DNA of 64,000 nucleotides from positions 622,324 through 686,323 of the forward strand of contig JAJEKV010000166.1 in assembly GCA_021234155.1 (NCBI GenBank), read 5' to 3'. Shown in pieces: positions 23,471 through 35,960 of this stretch. The position numbers were made by a program, and so were the translations under genes. The number at the start of each line of letters is the position of its first letter. Position 1 is the stretch's first letter. The notes beneath the pieces are model-generated. The model made no database searches and was not told where the DNA came from. It saw only the letters and a program-made list of their open reading frames with translations. Source of the stretch: Isoetes taiwanensis. Its lineage: Eukaryota > Streptophyta > Lycopodiopsida > Isoetales > Isoetaceae.

Positions 23471-26400
23471 TCTGTCACACATTTTGTCAATGTTTTGCGG
23501 CCATAGTATATGCCACAATTTGTATCCCATCAGTTTGGTTAGTTTATATAGTGACATTATGCATGTTAACATAACAATATGAAGATGAGAGATAGAACTA
23601 CTAAGTAAACAATTTTATCAATTTATATGAGGTGCATGAATCTTGGAGTTCGTGCCCCTTAAATATTTGATACATGGGCTTGAGATCAATAAGGACGGGT
23701 AAATTTTAGATGGTAAGGGGAGTCCTAAGATTGTTTAGAGACACCTTCTCTAATCTACCTTGTACATGGGACTCTACTTTACCATCTTCTAGAGCCTAGT
23801 TGCACTCAACAAGAACCAACAAAACCAAATAAACATGCTGAATGAATGAATGAATAAATGAGCCATATGGCCATGCTATAAGTTAGTGGCTATTCTTCAT
23901 GATTTGGCTAAGATTTGGGGACGGTTTTGGCATTTTTTAATAGGATAAAAACCCTTACTTTAACCAAATATGAATGAAATTCTCCAAAGACTTTGAAAGA
24001 TTCGCCAAGTTATCTACAACTTGTCGATGTAACATTGTTAGTTTAGTGAAGTTTTAATAGTAGTTGTTCAAATTTTACAAGATATTCAACACAATTCTAA
24101 AATTCTCATAGATTATGATATTCTTTTGCCGATATCTCTTACAAATTTTAGCGAAACTATAGATAAGAATTAGAGGAATTCCATGCAACTATAGCCAAAC
24201 CAGTTTATGTTCTAGATCTATGATGTTCTTAATTGATATCATGCCTACGAATCAATATTCCAAACTTTTTTCATGACACTTCAATAAACCATCACTTTCA
24301 ATTGTCCCTCATGCACACTGGCCTTTTTGGCCATATACAAAATCAAAGTGCCAAAAAAATAGCGAGCATATCCAGCCATTCCTAATGAGCAATCAATGAA
24401 AAATCAATGAGAACTATAGTTGCAAGTACAAAACACGACTCTAACACCATACTCTTAAGCAACAACCTAAATTAGCAACACAAGGCTCATACAACCTTTT
24501 TTCGTGTCACCAGCTATCCTCACCAACCTACCGCCACTATTGCGAAAGAGAAGCAAAAAGCTACACATGAAAAGGCAAGCTATCCAACTGCAGGAACAAG
24601 AGAGACAATATGAAAATTTGTTAATGCTCAAGGCTGTATTGAAAAGGTTGTCGCTTGGAGAAAAAAGACCCAACTGAAATAGAAAAGCGAGACTCAACTA
24701 TTGGCCACATAGATGGGAGAAAATCAATCAATCAGATCCCTTAGATTTAACAAAATTAGACACAAGTCCCCGATAACAAAGGCAACCAGAAGACAATACA
24801 CAAGGGGGGCAATGCTCCAAACTAGGAAAATCAAGAAATTCCAACAATACCATCTACACATCAAGGAACTCCCTCAAAATTAATACAATTACAATTCGCA
24901 TTATTCCTCAAAATTCAACAATAACCAAACACTATAAGCAAGTAATTTCTAAGCATAGATTCTTACCACAACTAAGTTCTTAATTTCTCTGTTCCATTAG
25001 ACCATCCAAGTGCAAGGATCTTTATAAAACCCACCAATGCAATAATGCATAAGGGCTTATCTTTATTGAACTGCCTTCTTACACAAAATAACCCAACGCA
25101 AATAGCATTCCCAAAGAAATAACAACTAGATATAAGCCAAGCAACCCACTCAAAGTCAAAAATTGCAAAAAGTTAAAAACCTAACACAATGATATAAAAA
25201 TTAGGGAAAACATGTCCTGGAACTATCATGGCAAGAGCAAAGCAAGTTAACAAAGGTTTAAGGCTTTCAACATTAGAAAATGGACAAGGGCACAAGTTAA
25301 CTGCCTGAAACGAAACTGCCATAACCAAATGAGAATAACCAAATATATCGTATCAAGGGATTGTAAAAAAGAAAATCTCGTGGTTTAAGACTCATTAAGA
25401 CATGAATGCACGTCACGTATTAGCCAAGATATGTAAATTAATGTGCCACGTATCAATTTGAACCCCGACGTTAGCCTGGTTTGCTAGCCTAGTTTTGGGC
25501 CTCTATTGTCATCTTCATCTTTCCATTTGACCCTATCGTGTAGCACACCTTGGAAATCACACAGCTTGATAACCATCTCCGTCGTTTCTTGTGAGTTTGG
25601 TATGACTTCAATCGGTACTTTTGGTTTATGTATATTTGAGATATTGTAAGTGTATTGTCTTTCAATATTTTTGTTTTTGATAGTTATATTTGAGTTTAAA
25701 TCATGTTTCTATACTGCCATTCATTTGTGGATGTTGACCGAGCTCTGTCATTTTCTTAGGGCTTTCCATTCGTCCTGGGATATCTAGGCTTAGAGAAAGT
25801 TATATTTTTGTTCCCGAATGATATGTCATGTTGTAAAAGAGCTTATTAAGTTTAAGGGGGGAATTTGTTTTAGTTTTTTGCTAGCATATTTCTATATGTA
25901 CTTGGGATGATTAGTTTAAAGTCATTGTGCATCTTACTTTTGCATTTTACATCATTTCTATTTATCCATGTTTTTCGTGGCACGTGGCGTCATTGGAAGG
26001 CATTTCATTACCGACATTTGCTTACACCTATTACTTTCCTTATCGACCTATCATGATCTTTTAACTCTATCTTGTTGGGCATCGCCATGTGGGCCATGCG
26101 ATTCTTCGATAGCAAACAATTCATTCTCCATTTTCCTTCTTCTATTCTTGATTATGCATACCCCTCTGGTTGAGTGCTCTCCTTTGTATCTGCATCTTCT
26201 AGTCAGTCGCTTCTTCAACAACAGATATGTGTAGTTCACTTCCATTCGGCCAGTTTAATGTGCATCTAATGCTAGTCCTTTCATAAAAATGGTATTGATC
26301 CACACCACTGAATAGCCGTTCCTGAAAGAGGACGAGCAATATCTATTAGCTTATCATGTTTTCTTTGTTATTCAGTGTTCCTTCTCGCAGTGTACATGTA

Positions 26401-27429
26401 TTATTGTTTAATCCCCTTTTCCCCTTCCCGCCCCTTATTATGTTTTCATTTAATGTTACTCACATTGTCCACAGACCAATCCCACCACATTACAAAGGTT
26501 TTTGTGAGCATAGCATGCTTGAACAACCCCTCTGGAGGTTAGTGGCATGCCTGATCAACCCTTCCTATTTATATCAATTTTTTCTCTAAATGAGGTGCAC
26601 CTCAGATTACCTCGGTTGTTGGATCCATTGATTGGCCCAGAGCATATGCTGGGGCCTCCGGGCGCCTCCTATTCCGATTGTGGTCACTTAGGATTAGAGG
26701 CGCATATGCTTTCGGAGTATGAATAAGGTTGCACCTAAGGTTTTTGGAGTATGAATACGGGGACTCAAGCCTCTACCAAATTAAGTCAATGCCCTAGTGA
26801 GAATTCTTTGACTTCCCTCATGCATAAGAGGTGAACAATGATCAACCATCATCATAGAACATCCATAACTTGAAGAATAACATAGACTCAACTAATCCTA
26901 ATCATATGCAACTAACTTACAACTAGGGTTCATTGATTATGGTTCCTGAAGTAGAACTATGGGTGCTTAGGTTCTAGAAGGGCTCTACTAGACCTATTTG
27001 GAATGCTGCCTTCCAGGTCCCTTGTTATGGTACAAGCACAGGGAGTGCCCGAAAAGGACACCTTTAGGGTTCTTGCCCATTTGAGCTTCCACGCTTTTAG
27101 GTTCAACATCTACTCGGCCATATGGCCCCTTGTATATTTCCATGTGACAATGAAGGTTATATTTACATGCTGTGTAAACATATGCAATCTCATAGTTCCT
27201 AATGGTTGTTGTAAGCTATGGTCAATCCCTTTTGATATCGGTGTACATGTTGTCGTACTTGATATATATAATATACGTATTTATAATGTATATTATCCTT
27301 GAACATCACAGTGAAAATAATTGTTCTATGGATAATGCATTTGCTTCTAAGCACGCCATCCCTAGAATCAAGCTCAAGCATCGACTTGCAAACAAGTTCA
27401 TCCATCGACTAGCTTTGCTTCAGTAGTCT
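23471..27429. other. Long non-coding stretch, no supported gene
   Basis: About 4 kb of AT-rich DNA with only short frames (up to 99 codons at 27003-27302), no recognisable domains and no strong repeats. Near 26700-26760, AGGTTGCACCTA and GGAGTATGAATA words repeat. Some frames between 25960 and 26590 are hydrophobic but overlap on opposite strands and look random. Confidence 0.45.
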
Positions 27430-28603
27430 GTCCATATCTTTACTTATAAATACAATGCTTTTCTCGATGTTTTGAATGAGTCTAAGCCAGCAAACTTTTG
27501 GAGTATCGTCCCTATGACTGCCTTATTGATCTCTAGCCAGGGATAACCCCACCATATGGTCTTATCTATGGCTTATCACAAATAGAGTTGGAGGCTTTGC
27601 GGACTTATATCGAGGAGAATTTCGTGAATGTTTATCCAGCATTCTCAGTCATCTGCAGGGGCTGCCATCTTCTTTGTCTCCAAGAAGGATGGCTCGTTGT
27701 GGTTGGTTATGGATTATCACAGCCTCAACAAAATCATAGTGTGCTATTTGTGTCCTCTCCCTTTGATTCAAGAGTTGCTTGAGTGGATGCAAGGTGTATG
27801 GTACTTCACTAAGATTGATCTTCATGCGCTTATATTCTTATTTCGATAAGGGAAGGTGACAATGGAAAACAATTTTTGAATTCAATATGGGTAATTTGAG
27901 TACACTATCATGTCCTTTAGCCTTATCAATATTCTAGCAGTTTTTTAATACATGGCTAATGATGTCTTTAGAGAGTTCTGAATCTCTTTGTTATCATCTA
28001 TTTGGATGATATTATGATTTACTTGAAGACTCTAGAGGAGCATGAGGAACATATTCAAAAGGTTCTTTAGAAGCTATGAGAATATGGACTTTTGTCAAGC
28101 TAGAGAAGTGTCAATTGGAGCACGACAATGTTGAGTTCCTTATCTATTGTATCACACCTCAAGTTGTCCCCATGGATCTAGAGAAGGTCAGTACAATTCT
28201 TACTTGGAAAACCCTTCCTCAATTAAGGATGTACAATGCTTTTTGAAGTTTTCTAATTTTTATCACGCTCCATCAAGGATTATTTGGAGATTGCATTGCC
28301 TTGTCACGTCTTACCAAGAAGGATGTTCCTTTTGAGTATGGGTAGTTGAAGCTGAATCATCATTCACCACTTTGAAGCATGCCTTCACAATTTTCTTGCA
28401 CATCCAGATCCTTTGTGTTTCTATGTTCTTGAAGATAACACCATAGATTTTGCTCTTCGTAGTATCTTGTTATAGAAAGAAGATGATCATGAGTTGCACC
28501 TGTTCATTTGCCATTCATGGAAGTTCCATGTTACTGACATTAACTATCTAATTTATGATAAGTAACTTTTAGCGATTGTTGACTCTTTTCAGAAGTACCT
28601 GTT
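27430..28603 (+). pseudogene. Chromovirus-type Ty3/gypsy pol fragment (RT + RNase H)
   Basis: Recognisable in order: the pre-RT segment 'LEYRPYD...YGLIYGLSQIELEAL' (27490-27600); the RT start 'SSAGAAIFFVSKKDGSLWL' and 'DYHSLNK' (27640-27740); 'YFTKIDL' (near 27805); 'VKLEKCQLEHDNVEFL' (near 28095); the 'LTKKDVPFEYG' block (near 28310); and RNase H remnants ending 'LLAIVDSFQKYL' (28565-28603). RT and RNase H copy the element's RNA into DNA. The phrasing is that of chromoviruses (integrase-chromodomain Ty3 elements). It has many stops and shifts, no gag, protease or integrase, and it stops abruptly at the gag fragment that follows, so it is a truncated relic. Confidence 0.8.
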
Positions 28604-28916
28604 ATGGTTTCTCAGAACTCTGTGCCATCTCACCAGCCTCATCTACCACAACGAGGTCAAATCTAGTGCTACCTCTGTAAGTATCAGGGCCACCTTGCAA
28701 ATGAGTGCAGCTCTGCAAATGGACCGCCTCATTTCAAAAGTTGCAATATGTGCAATCAGACCACGGAAGAATGCACACCTGCTAATCCCACACCCTTTCG
28801 CCAAAAACTTGTCTTTCAAGTACAAACCAGGCTTTTGCCATCTTAGCAGTCTAGCCACAATGACGGCAATCATCACGCCCACCGTTTGATCCTGCCAAAG
28901 CTCAAGTGCTAAGCTG
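28604..28916 (+). pseudogene. Ty3 gag zinc-knuckle fragment
   Basis: The sequence is homologous over its length to 30292-30610, the gag of element B, in the same orientation. It encodes a CCHC knuckle (CYLCKYQGHLANEC; C-x2-C-x4-H-x4-C) and a second C-x2-C...C segment (CNMCNQTTEEC). Zinc knuckles of Gag bind the element's RNA during packaging. The fragment begins exactly where the chromovirus pol breaks off and ends before the proline-rich part. It is a second, more diverged copy of the element B family, truncated on both sides. Confidence 0.75.
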
Positions 28917-29239
28917 GATCCAATTTGGTCATCGTTTGCCATGTCTCATTAATTCCTCATCATTGATATCAAGGAAGCTTATCATTTTCCTCTCATTGTT
29001 CTTTTTGTTCTGTTTTCTTCTTCTTGTTCTCTTCTTGCAAATCCGTGTGACATAGTCCCCGGACTCTCTGTTAGATCCACGGGTCCTCCGCGGAGGCTGT
29101 CTTCGAGGAGTTCGAACCCGGACCCCAAACAACCGCCTGCCGGGGTGCGATTCAATCCTACTTTCTTACCGCCATGCCGTATGCGTAGAAACTTCACGCC
29201 CGGAAGAACTCCTTTCTCGAGCGGCATCTGCCTTGGAGG
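28917..29239. other. Junction region upstream of element B gag
   Basis: A TTCTT-rich section (28975-29040) is followed by a GC-rich section with GAGTTCGAACCCGG at 29108. The minus-strand frame at 28982-29272 has no known domain. The region should contain the 5' leader of element B, but I found no 5' LTR or clear primer-binding site. It may be where the element is truncated. Confidence 0.3.
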
Positions 29240-29479
29240 CGTCATCATCGTCGGGGAAGCGTTACGCGACATGTATGGATCTGCTTATGACATTGAGGGA
29301 GGCCACCTTGATTACTAGGGCTCGGTCGGCGCCACCCACCCCTCGTGTCTGTCTCCGTCCCGGTTCCCCGCCCCAAAGCGTGCAAACATTGCTCACGGCC
29401 TCGATCACCTCATCACTGCTCGGGGAGCCCTATCGGGCTCAACCTTCTCAACCTTATACATCCATCACTCTTCGGCCAT

Positions 29480-30690
29480 AATGCCTCTTCCTTCACAACC
29501 ATCATCTCCCCGGTGGGCGGGGGATATCCACATGTCTCTTTTTAAGCCTACCGGGACTTTCCTTTCCCTACATTTCCCACCACTCTTCCCATTTACAACC
29601 TTCACCAGCCTCAAAACCAATGCTCGTGCACCTTCAATCACCTCAACCGCACCCCTTCATCGGGTCCTTCGGGCACTATACCACCTTCAACTCCACCTCA
29701 ATATAATCCCTACACTATTCTGTCCAGCCAAGCACTTTCACATCTACCTTTCCGGACTCTTAAACCCACCTATCCCACCTTTGGCAACACGAAGGCAAAC
29801 CTTTAGACCAAAGTGCTTTCGGCCCACATGGAAGAATTTGAGGCTCGGCTGTCTGAATGGTCATCGCGCAACCTCAACTGAAATTCCACATCTTTTCCAC
29901 CACCTGCGTGGCTCTCCTCATCAATGGCTCATGTCCAACAAAAGCCACTTTGGAAACAAGATTGGTCCAAATGAGAACCTTTTCTTTCTCATTATGGGAC
30001 CACGGATGATGATCAACTTCATCTCAAGCAACTCAATGAACTTCAACAAGAGCCCACGAGTCCGCCTTCGGATTTTTGCGGTCGTCTTCATATTACTCTC
30101 CAATAAACTCAAGGAGTACCCAACACAGGCCGATTTTGGTGCGGTTTTCCAAGGACTTCCTCCGGCTATTCGACTCATGATCAATACACAGTCCCAAGAC
30201 TTTGGAGCGGGCTATCGACCTTGTCAATCACTTTCGATCAATGTTTCCTCCCGTGGCGTGGCTCTTCAAGAGCTCCCTTTCATTCCTTTGTCATGGTTCC
30301 ACGGATGGCTGTCCGGCCTCAACATGCCAATCCACAGTAGCGGTCGGATCTGGTGCCATATCTGCAAATACCAAGGCCACTTGGCGAATGAGTGCAACTC
30401 AACCCATGGCCCGCCTCATTGCAAAGATGCAACATGTGCAATCATGCCGCGGAAGAGTGCACTTCGCACTCATCCTACACCGTTCGCAACAAACTTGTTT
30501 ATCAAATGCAAACAACACCTCGGCAACAATCGCATTATCGGCCACCGCCACGAGCGCCCAACCGAATCAACTCTATCGAATAGAGCCACAACGGGGACCC
30601 AACACACGTCCTCCTTTTGATCCTTCTAAAGCTCGGTGTTATCCTTTGTCAAGAATGGGGTCATACCACCACGCGGCGTGTCCTTAACTT
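29480..30690 (+). pseudogene. Element B gag
   Basis: The N-terminal third is Pro/Ser/Thr-rich. A capsid-like block follows at about 29930-30240, with 'LNELQQEPTSPPSDFCGRL' (compare the usual 'L..L.Q...e(s)v.dF..R(f/l)') and 'SPKTLERAIDLVNHF'. A CCHC knuckle (30353-30394, C-x2-C-x4-H-x4-C) and a C-x2-C...C segment (CNMCNHAAEEC) come next. Gag assembles the virus-like particle and its knuckles bind RNA. The domains lie in different frames, with several stops, so the gene is dead as written. The 379-codon frame at 29481-30620 is open mostly out of the true frame. Confidence 0.72.
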
Positions 30691-31429
30691 CCACAAGTTC
30701 AGTGCGGCTTCACGGCACCAATCGGACCACATCGATTACGCCTCACGGCTTACCAACTCGGATTGCTAATGGCAAACAAGGCGAGACCAGTTCTTAAGAA
30801 GCCACCAAGAGCCTCGGCAATCACGCTATCAACCAGCTCACGTAAATCAACCTCACCGGATCAACAAGCCGCGGGAAGAGATTTTTCGGGCATTAAATCC
30901 TCCGTTCAAACATCAAATTGGGTTGGTTTGGTTTCCGCCAAACCAGGGCGTCCACGCCCATAACCATTATCCCTAATGGCGCGCAACCTGCTTTTGCGGT
31001 CGACACCATTCCTCATGAAGAAGAAAAAAAGGTTCACTTTGCACGACTTGGAGAAACTCATGCCGCATGTCATGCCTAAAGTTCGTCAATGCATTTTAAA
31101 CCTCATGCAAGCTGCTGAAGGCCGCACGTTGGCAAATGTTCATGCCACCACCAGAGCTCAACAACGCCAAGATACACCTTCCACATGTCAACCTCCACGC
31201 TCTCAGACATATCCCAATATTGCTGCCGAGGTTGACCTGCTCAAAGAAGTCTTTGCTTCTTACCACGCACTCCAAACCAATTTGGATCCAGCGAGATCCT
31301 TTTTTCTCATGTGCCTCTGAACTCCAAGAGGAGCTAGCCAAGATCAAAATTCCTTTAACCTTGGCAACCATTTTGAAACTCGTCCTGCTCTCAAGGACCG
31401 GTTACCACTCCCCGTTTTAGTTGGGGCTG
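30691..31429 (+). pseudogene. Element B gag-pol linker
   Basis: Between the zinc knuckle and the protease lies a Pro/Ala/Arg-rich stretch and a helical segment ('DLLKEVFASYHALQTNLD' at about 31230-31290) without a named domain. It probably corresponds to the spacer found between Gag and protease in plant Ty3 polyproteins. Frames change at least twice. Confidence 0.4.
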
Positions 31430-31780
31430 CTACCTCTACACCCACGGTCCATGCCACGGTGGGCAATCAACAAGTCAATCATGTTCAAATTGACGGGGGT
31501 AAGCAGATCAATCTCATCACGGATAAACTCTGCAAACAAATGGGCATCAAACAACTCTTTCATGCCCCATATGACATCAAATTGGCTAATGGCCATATCA
31601 CAAGACCTCAAGGCGTCACGCCTCTTCTTCACATCAACATCGGTGATCTCCGATTCCCCTTGGAATTTGGAGTTTGGAAGGCTGGCGAAGATCCAGGTGA
31701 CTATGAAATGTTGGTCGTGGACCTTTTCTCCGCCAGGCCAAGAGTATCCATTACTGGGCCACGGATCAGTTAGTCATTAC
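31430..31780 (+). pseudogene. Element B retropepsin (aspartic protease)
   Basis: The 104-codon frame 31459-31773 reads 'VNHVQIDGGKQINLITDKL', then 'GHITRPQGVTPLL' and 'MLVVDLF'. This is the fold order of a retropepsin: a flap-preceding strand, then the active-site loop, here D-G-G instead of D-(T/S)-G. The protease cuts the polyprotein. DGG-type sites occur in several plant Ty3 lineages. The domain itself is open, one of the better preserved parts, but upstream and downstream frames do not connect. Confidence 0.72.
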
Positions 31781-32439
31781 TGATGGTCACCTCAATGCCA
31801 CCATGGACTTGGAAACAGGCAAGATCATTTCTGTTGAACATGCTGAACCCTCTCTCTCCGACACAGATTCTGAGGAAGCTCAGAATATCTATCAAGTTCG
31901 AGGGCTCCACTGCGAAATCGCCTCCTCGTCATCCTACCCCGAATATCTTGATCCTTGGGGTGAAATGACTCTTGATCGGGACCGGTACGTGGCGGCTTTG
32001 CTTGACCCCCCACGGCTCCTTGCAATCGGATTCAACGGGTTGATCACTTTTCAGATGAGGAATCTCCTGCGAGCTCCTGTAGATGTCCACGGCTGTCATG
32101 AAGCAACCTCCAGATGAAACTTCGGCAACCTCTCTTTTTCACCACGCGAGTGCCACGCATCTGTTATGCTCCACCCTCCTGCACACATTGTCGGGACACG
32201 AAGTGATACCCCATATTTCGACTCGAGTAGAGATCGTGGATGTTGGCAACAATCGGCTGTCCGGGCTTGTTTGCAAATCTTCCGACCCCCTATCGTAATA
32301 GGCCGTCAAGCTCTTCAAAAAGTTCAAACACATTTTTACGCACGGAGCTACGAGATCTTCGGGAATCAACAAAAGCAAGGGAACTCACCATTCCTACCAA
32401 ATCGATGCCGCGACCCGGTTTAGCAACGGCGATGCCCGG
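31781..32439 (+). pseudogene. Element B protease-RT linker
   Basis: Contains an acidic segment ('SLSDTDSEEAQNIYQVRG', about 31855-31905) and no named domain. It joins protease to RT in the polyprotein and is frame-broken. Confidence 0.4.
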
Positions 32440-33110
32440 CTCAACCCTAATTACCGATCGGTGATCGGCGTCAAGGCGAAAATTGACAAACTCCTTGCTT
32501 TGGGTTTGATCTATGAGGTCAAACATTACGAATGGGTGAGCCCCATCGTCATTGCACTCAAACACAATGGTAAGATCCGGCGTCTGCGTGGACTACCAAA
32601 AACTCAATCGACCCGCGGGCGTGATCATTTTCCACTTCCCTTCCGCACCGGGTTACGAAGAGGTCATTTGGACATGAGATGTACTCCTTCATGGATGGTT
32701 TTTTCGGCTACAATCAGATCTCAATCAAAGAATCTGATCAACTCAAGACTACTTTCACCACCACCGGTAAAGCACTTTTTGCCTACAAGGTGGTTCCTTT
32801 TGGATTATCAAACTCTCCATCAACGTTTCAACGCATCATGCTCTCGGTTTTCATGATTTTATGAAGGAAAATCCCTTCTTACAAATTTTTCAAGATGACT
32901 TCTCTTGCCTTGATGAGTCCGCATTAGTTTCAATCCGGAGAAATGCACCTTTATCGTCACCTCCCGAGCGCTGTTAGGCCACGTTGTCGCCAAAGCGGTA
33001 TCACCACGGATCCCGCCAAAATCGGTTGCTGTGCTCAAGGCTCAAGCACCGGCCAATATCAAGGAGACACGCTTTCACCGGGTAAGGTCAATTATTACTC
33101 CACCTTCATT
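32440..33110 (+). pseudogene. Element B reverse transcriptase
   Basis: Starts with 'NPNYRSVIGVKAKIDKLLALGLIYEV' then 'WVSPIVIALKHNGKIR'. 'FGYNQISIKESDQLKTTF' and 'VVPFGLSNSPSTFQRIM' follow in a second frame (32679-32864). The catalytic box reads F-Q-D-D (32888-32899) in a third frame, where most Ty3 RTs have Y-(I/V/L)-D-D. The connection region to about 33110 is poorly readable. Function: RNA- and DNA-templated synthesis of element cDNA. At least two shifts inactivate it. Confidence 0.78.
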
Positions 33111-33279
33111 CCCGGACTAGCGGCCATTGCAGATCCATTCATAAACTCACGGGTGATGAATCTACTGGGCTTGGAATTCTCGGTGGATCTTTGCTTTGAA
33201 CAGTTTGAAGCTTTTGCTTACTCGGGCCCGGTTCTTGTTCCCCTCAATGGGACAAGCCCTTTCATGTTCATGTCGATGT

Positions 33280-33660
33280 CTCTTTGCTATTGGAGCTGTT
33301 CTTTCTCAAGAATATGATCGCTATTAATCGACAAACCAAATCGATCGCCCGGTGAAAAAACTCAATTACATTGAGCGCAACTATTCTGCCACAGAGCATG
33401 AAGCTTTGGGTCTCATTTTCTGTGTCCAACGCTTCCGTCACTACCTTTTGGGCAGTCAAATCAAGTTCTTTGTTGACCACCAAGCACTCCTTTATTTGAT
33501 CAACAAATCCACGCCCACGGGCCGCATTGCTCGTTGGGTCCTTCTTCTCCAAGAATTTGCCCCTTTTGAAATTGTTCACAAGGCCGGCAAATCTCATGTG
33601 GTCCCGGATTATCTTTCACGCATCCACACAGATGATCCCTCAACTGGAGTCTCAGACGCC
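33280..33660 (+). pseudogene. Element B RNase H
   Basis: The well preserved 140-codon frame 33352-33774 carries 'LNYIERNYSATEHEALGLIFCV', 'FRHYLLG', 'FFVDHQALLYLI' and 'HKAGKSHVVPDYLSR', the usual Ty3 RNase H order ending in the D-(A/Y)-LSR box. The upstream first Asp block is shifted (near 33280-33330). RNase H removes the RNA strand of the RNA/DNA hybrid. Confidence 0.8.
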
Positions 33661-33769
33661 TTTCCTGACGCTCAACTCTTTTTAGTCACGGCAACACCAC
33701 ATTGGTTCCATGATTTTCAGCAGTACCTCCTAACAGGTGCTCTTCCACCCGGACGCGGCGCTCTCTCAC

Positions 33770-34960
33770 CTTAGCGGCAATCCCGCCGACATCAATTTCT
33801 CCGCTGAGGTCCGGATGACTACACCATGGTTGCGGGACATCTCTACAAAAAGGGTAAGGATGCCATCCTTCGATCTTTGTGTTCTACCTCATGAAGTTCC
33901 GGATATTGTTAGAAGCTCATCAAGGGCTAGGTGGTGGTCATTTTCATGATGACACCACGCGACGCAAAAATCCTTCTAGCCGGGTATTTTTGGTCCACGC
34001 TCTTCAAAGACGCTCCGCCACGCCCCGCGTGTGATGCTTGCCGTGTGGGATGGCCGACGCCCGTGGGCGGCTCTTCCCTTGGCGCCGGTTGCCACGCCAC
34101 TTCCCTTCAGCAAATGGGGAATGGATTTTGTGGGACCCATTGACCCTCCTGCGCGGCACACCCGTGCCCGCTACATTCTGGTTCTCACTGACTACGCTAC
34201 CAAATGGGCGGAAGCTTGCGCACTTCCAGACAACAACTGCGGCAAAAACCTGGCCAAGGTCCTCTATCAACAAATCATCATCGCGATTCGGCTGCCCCGC
34301 CTGAGCTGGTCGATGATCGTGGTGTCCATTTTATCAATCATACCATCAAGGAGGCGACGGATTATCTCCTGATACATCATCACAAGAGCACACCTTACTA
34401 TCCTCAAGGTAATGGTTTGGCAGAAAGCACCAACAAAACTCTGGTCACCATTCTCAAGAAAATTTGTGACGCTTCACGCACAGACTGGCAAACAAAACTT
34501 CCTACTGTTCTTTGGGCCTACAATACTTGTTTAAAAATAGCTACAGGTCACACTCCTTTCAAATTGGTTTATGGTCAGGAAGCTCTCATGCCGTTTGAAT
34601 ACATCCTTCCAACACTCGTTTTCAACCGCTCACGCCCATAATCCGCCTGCTGCACTCAAAGAAAGGGATCAATTGGAACAGTTGGATGAACTTAGAAGGG
34701 ATGCTTATATTCGTGTTCTTCATGGACATTTACATGACAAACGTCTGAAGACAAAAACATTCCAAGAAGGAGATTTGGTTCTTCTTTATGATTCAAGGTA
34801 CAAAAATTTTCCCGGGTAAACTTAAGTTTAGTTGGCTTGGCCCTTATCAAATTATTCAAGTGGTTTCGACCGGCGTTTTCCAACCGGGTTGAGTTAGATG
34901 GCACTCCATTACCTACAACGGTTAATGGCTTTAAGCCTCAAAACATTTCATCACCGTAGA
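33770..34960 (+). pseudogene. Element B integrase
   Basis: The zinc-binding H-H-C-C region spans 33880-34055 (GGGHFHDD-like, then CDACR). In the catalytic core, D is in 'KWGMDFVGPI' (codon 34124-34126), D in 'DDRGVHF' (34315-34317) and E in 'GLAESTNK' (34423-34425). The last two have 35 residues between them, a proper D,D(35)E site. 'DWQTKLPTVLWAYNT' and 'GHTPFKLVYGQEA' follow, then a C-terminal 'FPGKLKFSWLGPYQI' block near 34810-34860. No chromodomain is evident. A shift lies between the first and second catalytic Asp, so no active protein is encoded. Integrase inserts the cDNA. Confidence 0.82.
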
Positions 34961-35960
34961 AAGCGAAAATCAACAAACAGTCTGATTCAAAAGCAAACAC
35001 AACGGATAGTGACTAAAACGCGGCATATTATATTATAGGTGGATAATTTTTTACAAAATGCGGGCCTGACCCGGCTATTTCCGCTATAGGCACTTGCTAT
35101 ATACAAAAGCGGACTCGAGCCCTATCTACTAAAGACCTAAGAAGAAAAACCCTCTACTCGGGTTCGGGCTTGAGATGATGTGGAGGAGATGGTAGAGGTT
35201 ACGCTTTCGGGGTCCCAAATAGGTCGTGCGAGAACCACCTCCATCCCGTTGGTATGAGGTTCGGGATGTTCAGCCATCCCGTTACACCACCATCCATTCG
35301 CGAGCCCACGGCGTGGCGGCGCCCGAGTTCAGACAATTCATTTTGGTTGGTGATCCACTCTTGACGGTTAAATTGGCATTGTGCGGTTCGTTCAAACCAG
35401 CGAAGGCCATGCTAAGCGCCATCGAATGTCTTAGCTTCACTCCGGTTAGATCTTATATAGCCAACGAGGAACTACTAGTCGGCGTGGACCAATCAGAAAA
35501 TTAAGCCAACGTGTTTGCAATGCAAGGCTCTTTCTAAAGCGAGAATCTTTTCTCCGCCGCATATCTAGCAAGGGTACCCTCGACACATTATCTTTTAATG
35601 ATATCCCACTTCGAGTTGCCAGCATTAAATGCCATTGCTTCTTTTCATACCCGTCAAACATTAATATGTGTCCTTTGGCCACCTGTCACATCCGATCATT
35701 CTCTCACGTCTCATCTTCACCGTTCATTGCTTCTCCCTTTGTTGTTCGGGGACTTAGCCAAATTTTTGCCTCTCAATCCCATCCTTGGCATCTTTCGACA
35801 CCTGGCACCATCAACGGTTACAGTTTCGCCCTCATCATACCCCTTCGCCTCCAATTGCGCGCCCTAAACCTTTTCGTCTCTCTGCGCCTTCGTCCTTCGT
35901 CCTCAGTTCTCCGCTCTCTGCTTTCTTCACACAGTTCCTTCTGTTCCGACGCTTTTCGCC
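34961..35960 (+). promoter_or_regulatory. Post-pol spacer with gene-like leader
   Basis: There is no domain here. A TATATAG word occurs near 35455, and a long pyrimidine-rich leader (about 35690-35955) runs up to GCCATGGCAGCC, an ideal plant start context at 35961. This suggests that the following ORF had, or captured, its own promoter and 5' UTR rather than being read only as part of pol. Inference only; no transcript evidence. Confidence 0.35.

Noticed and set aside
25968-26589. Hydrophobic frames as a membrane protein gene
   Set aside because: Overlapping frames of similar quality exist on both strands, with T-rich composition explaining the hydrophobic residues; no consistent splice structure.
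26690-26770. 5' LTR of element B
   Set aside because: It shares only ATAAGGTTGCACCTA with the 3' LTR (37317 area); similarity does not extend, so it is not a second LTR.
29095-29170. tRNA or SINE-like B box (GAGTTCGAACCCGG)
   Set aside because: The string resembles a Pol III B box on either strand, but no cloverleaf, A box at the right distance or acceptor stem can be drawn around it.
29481-30620. 379-codon protein as a gene in its own right
   Set aside because: The legible gag blocks lie partly in other frames; most of this frame is a low-complexity shadow of gag.
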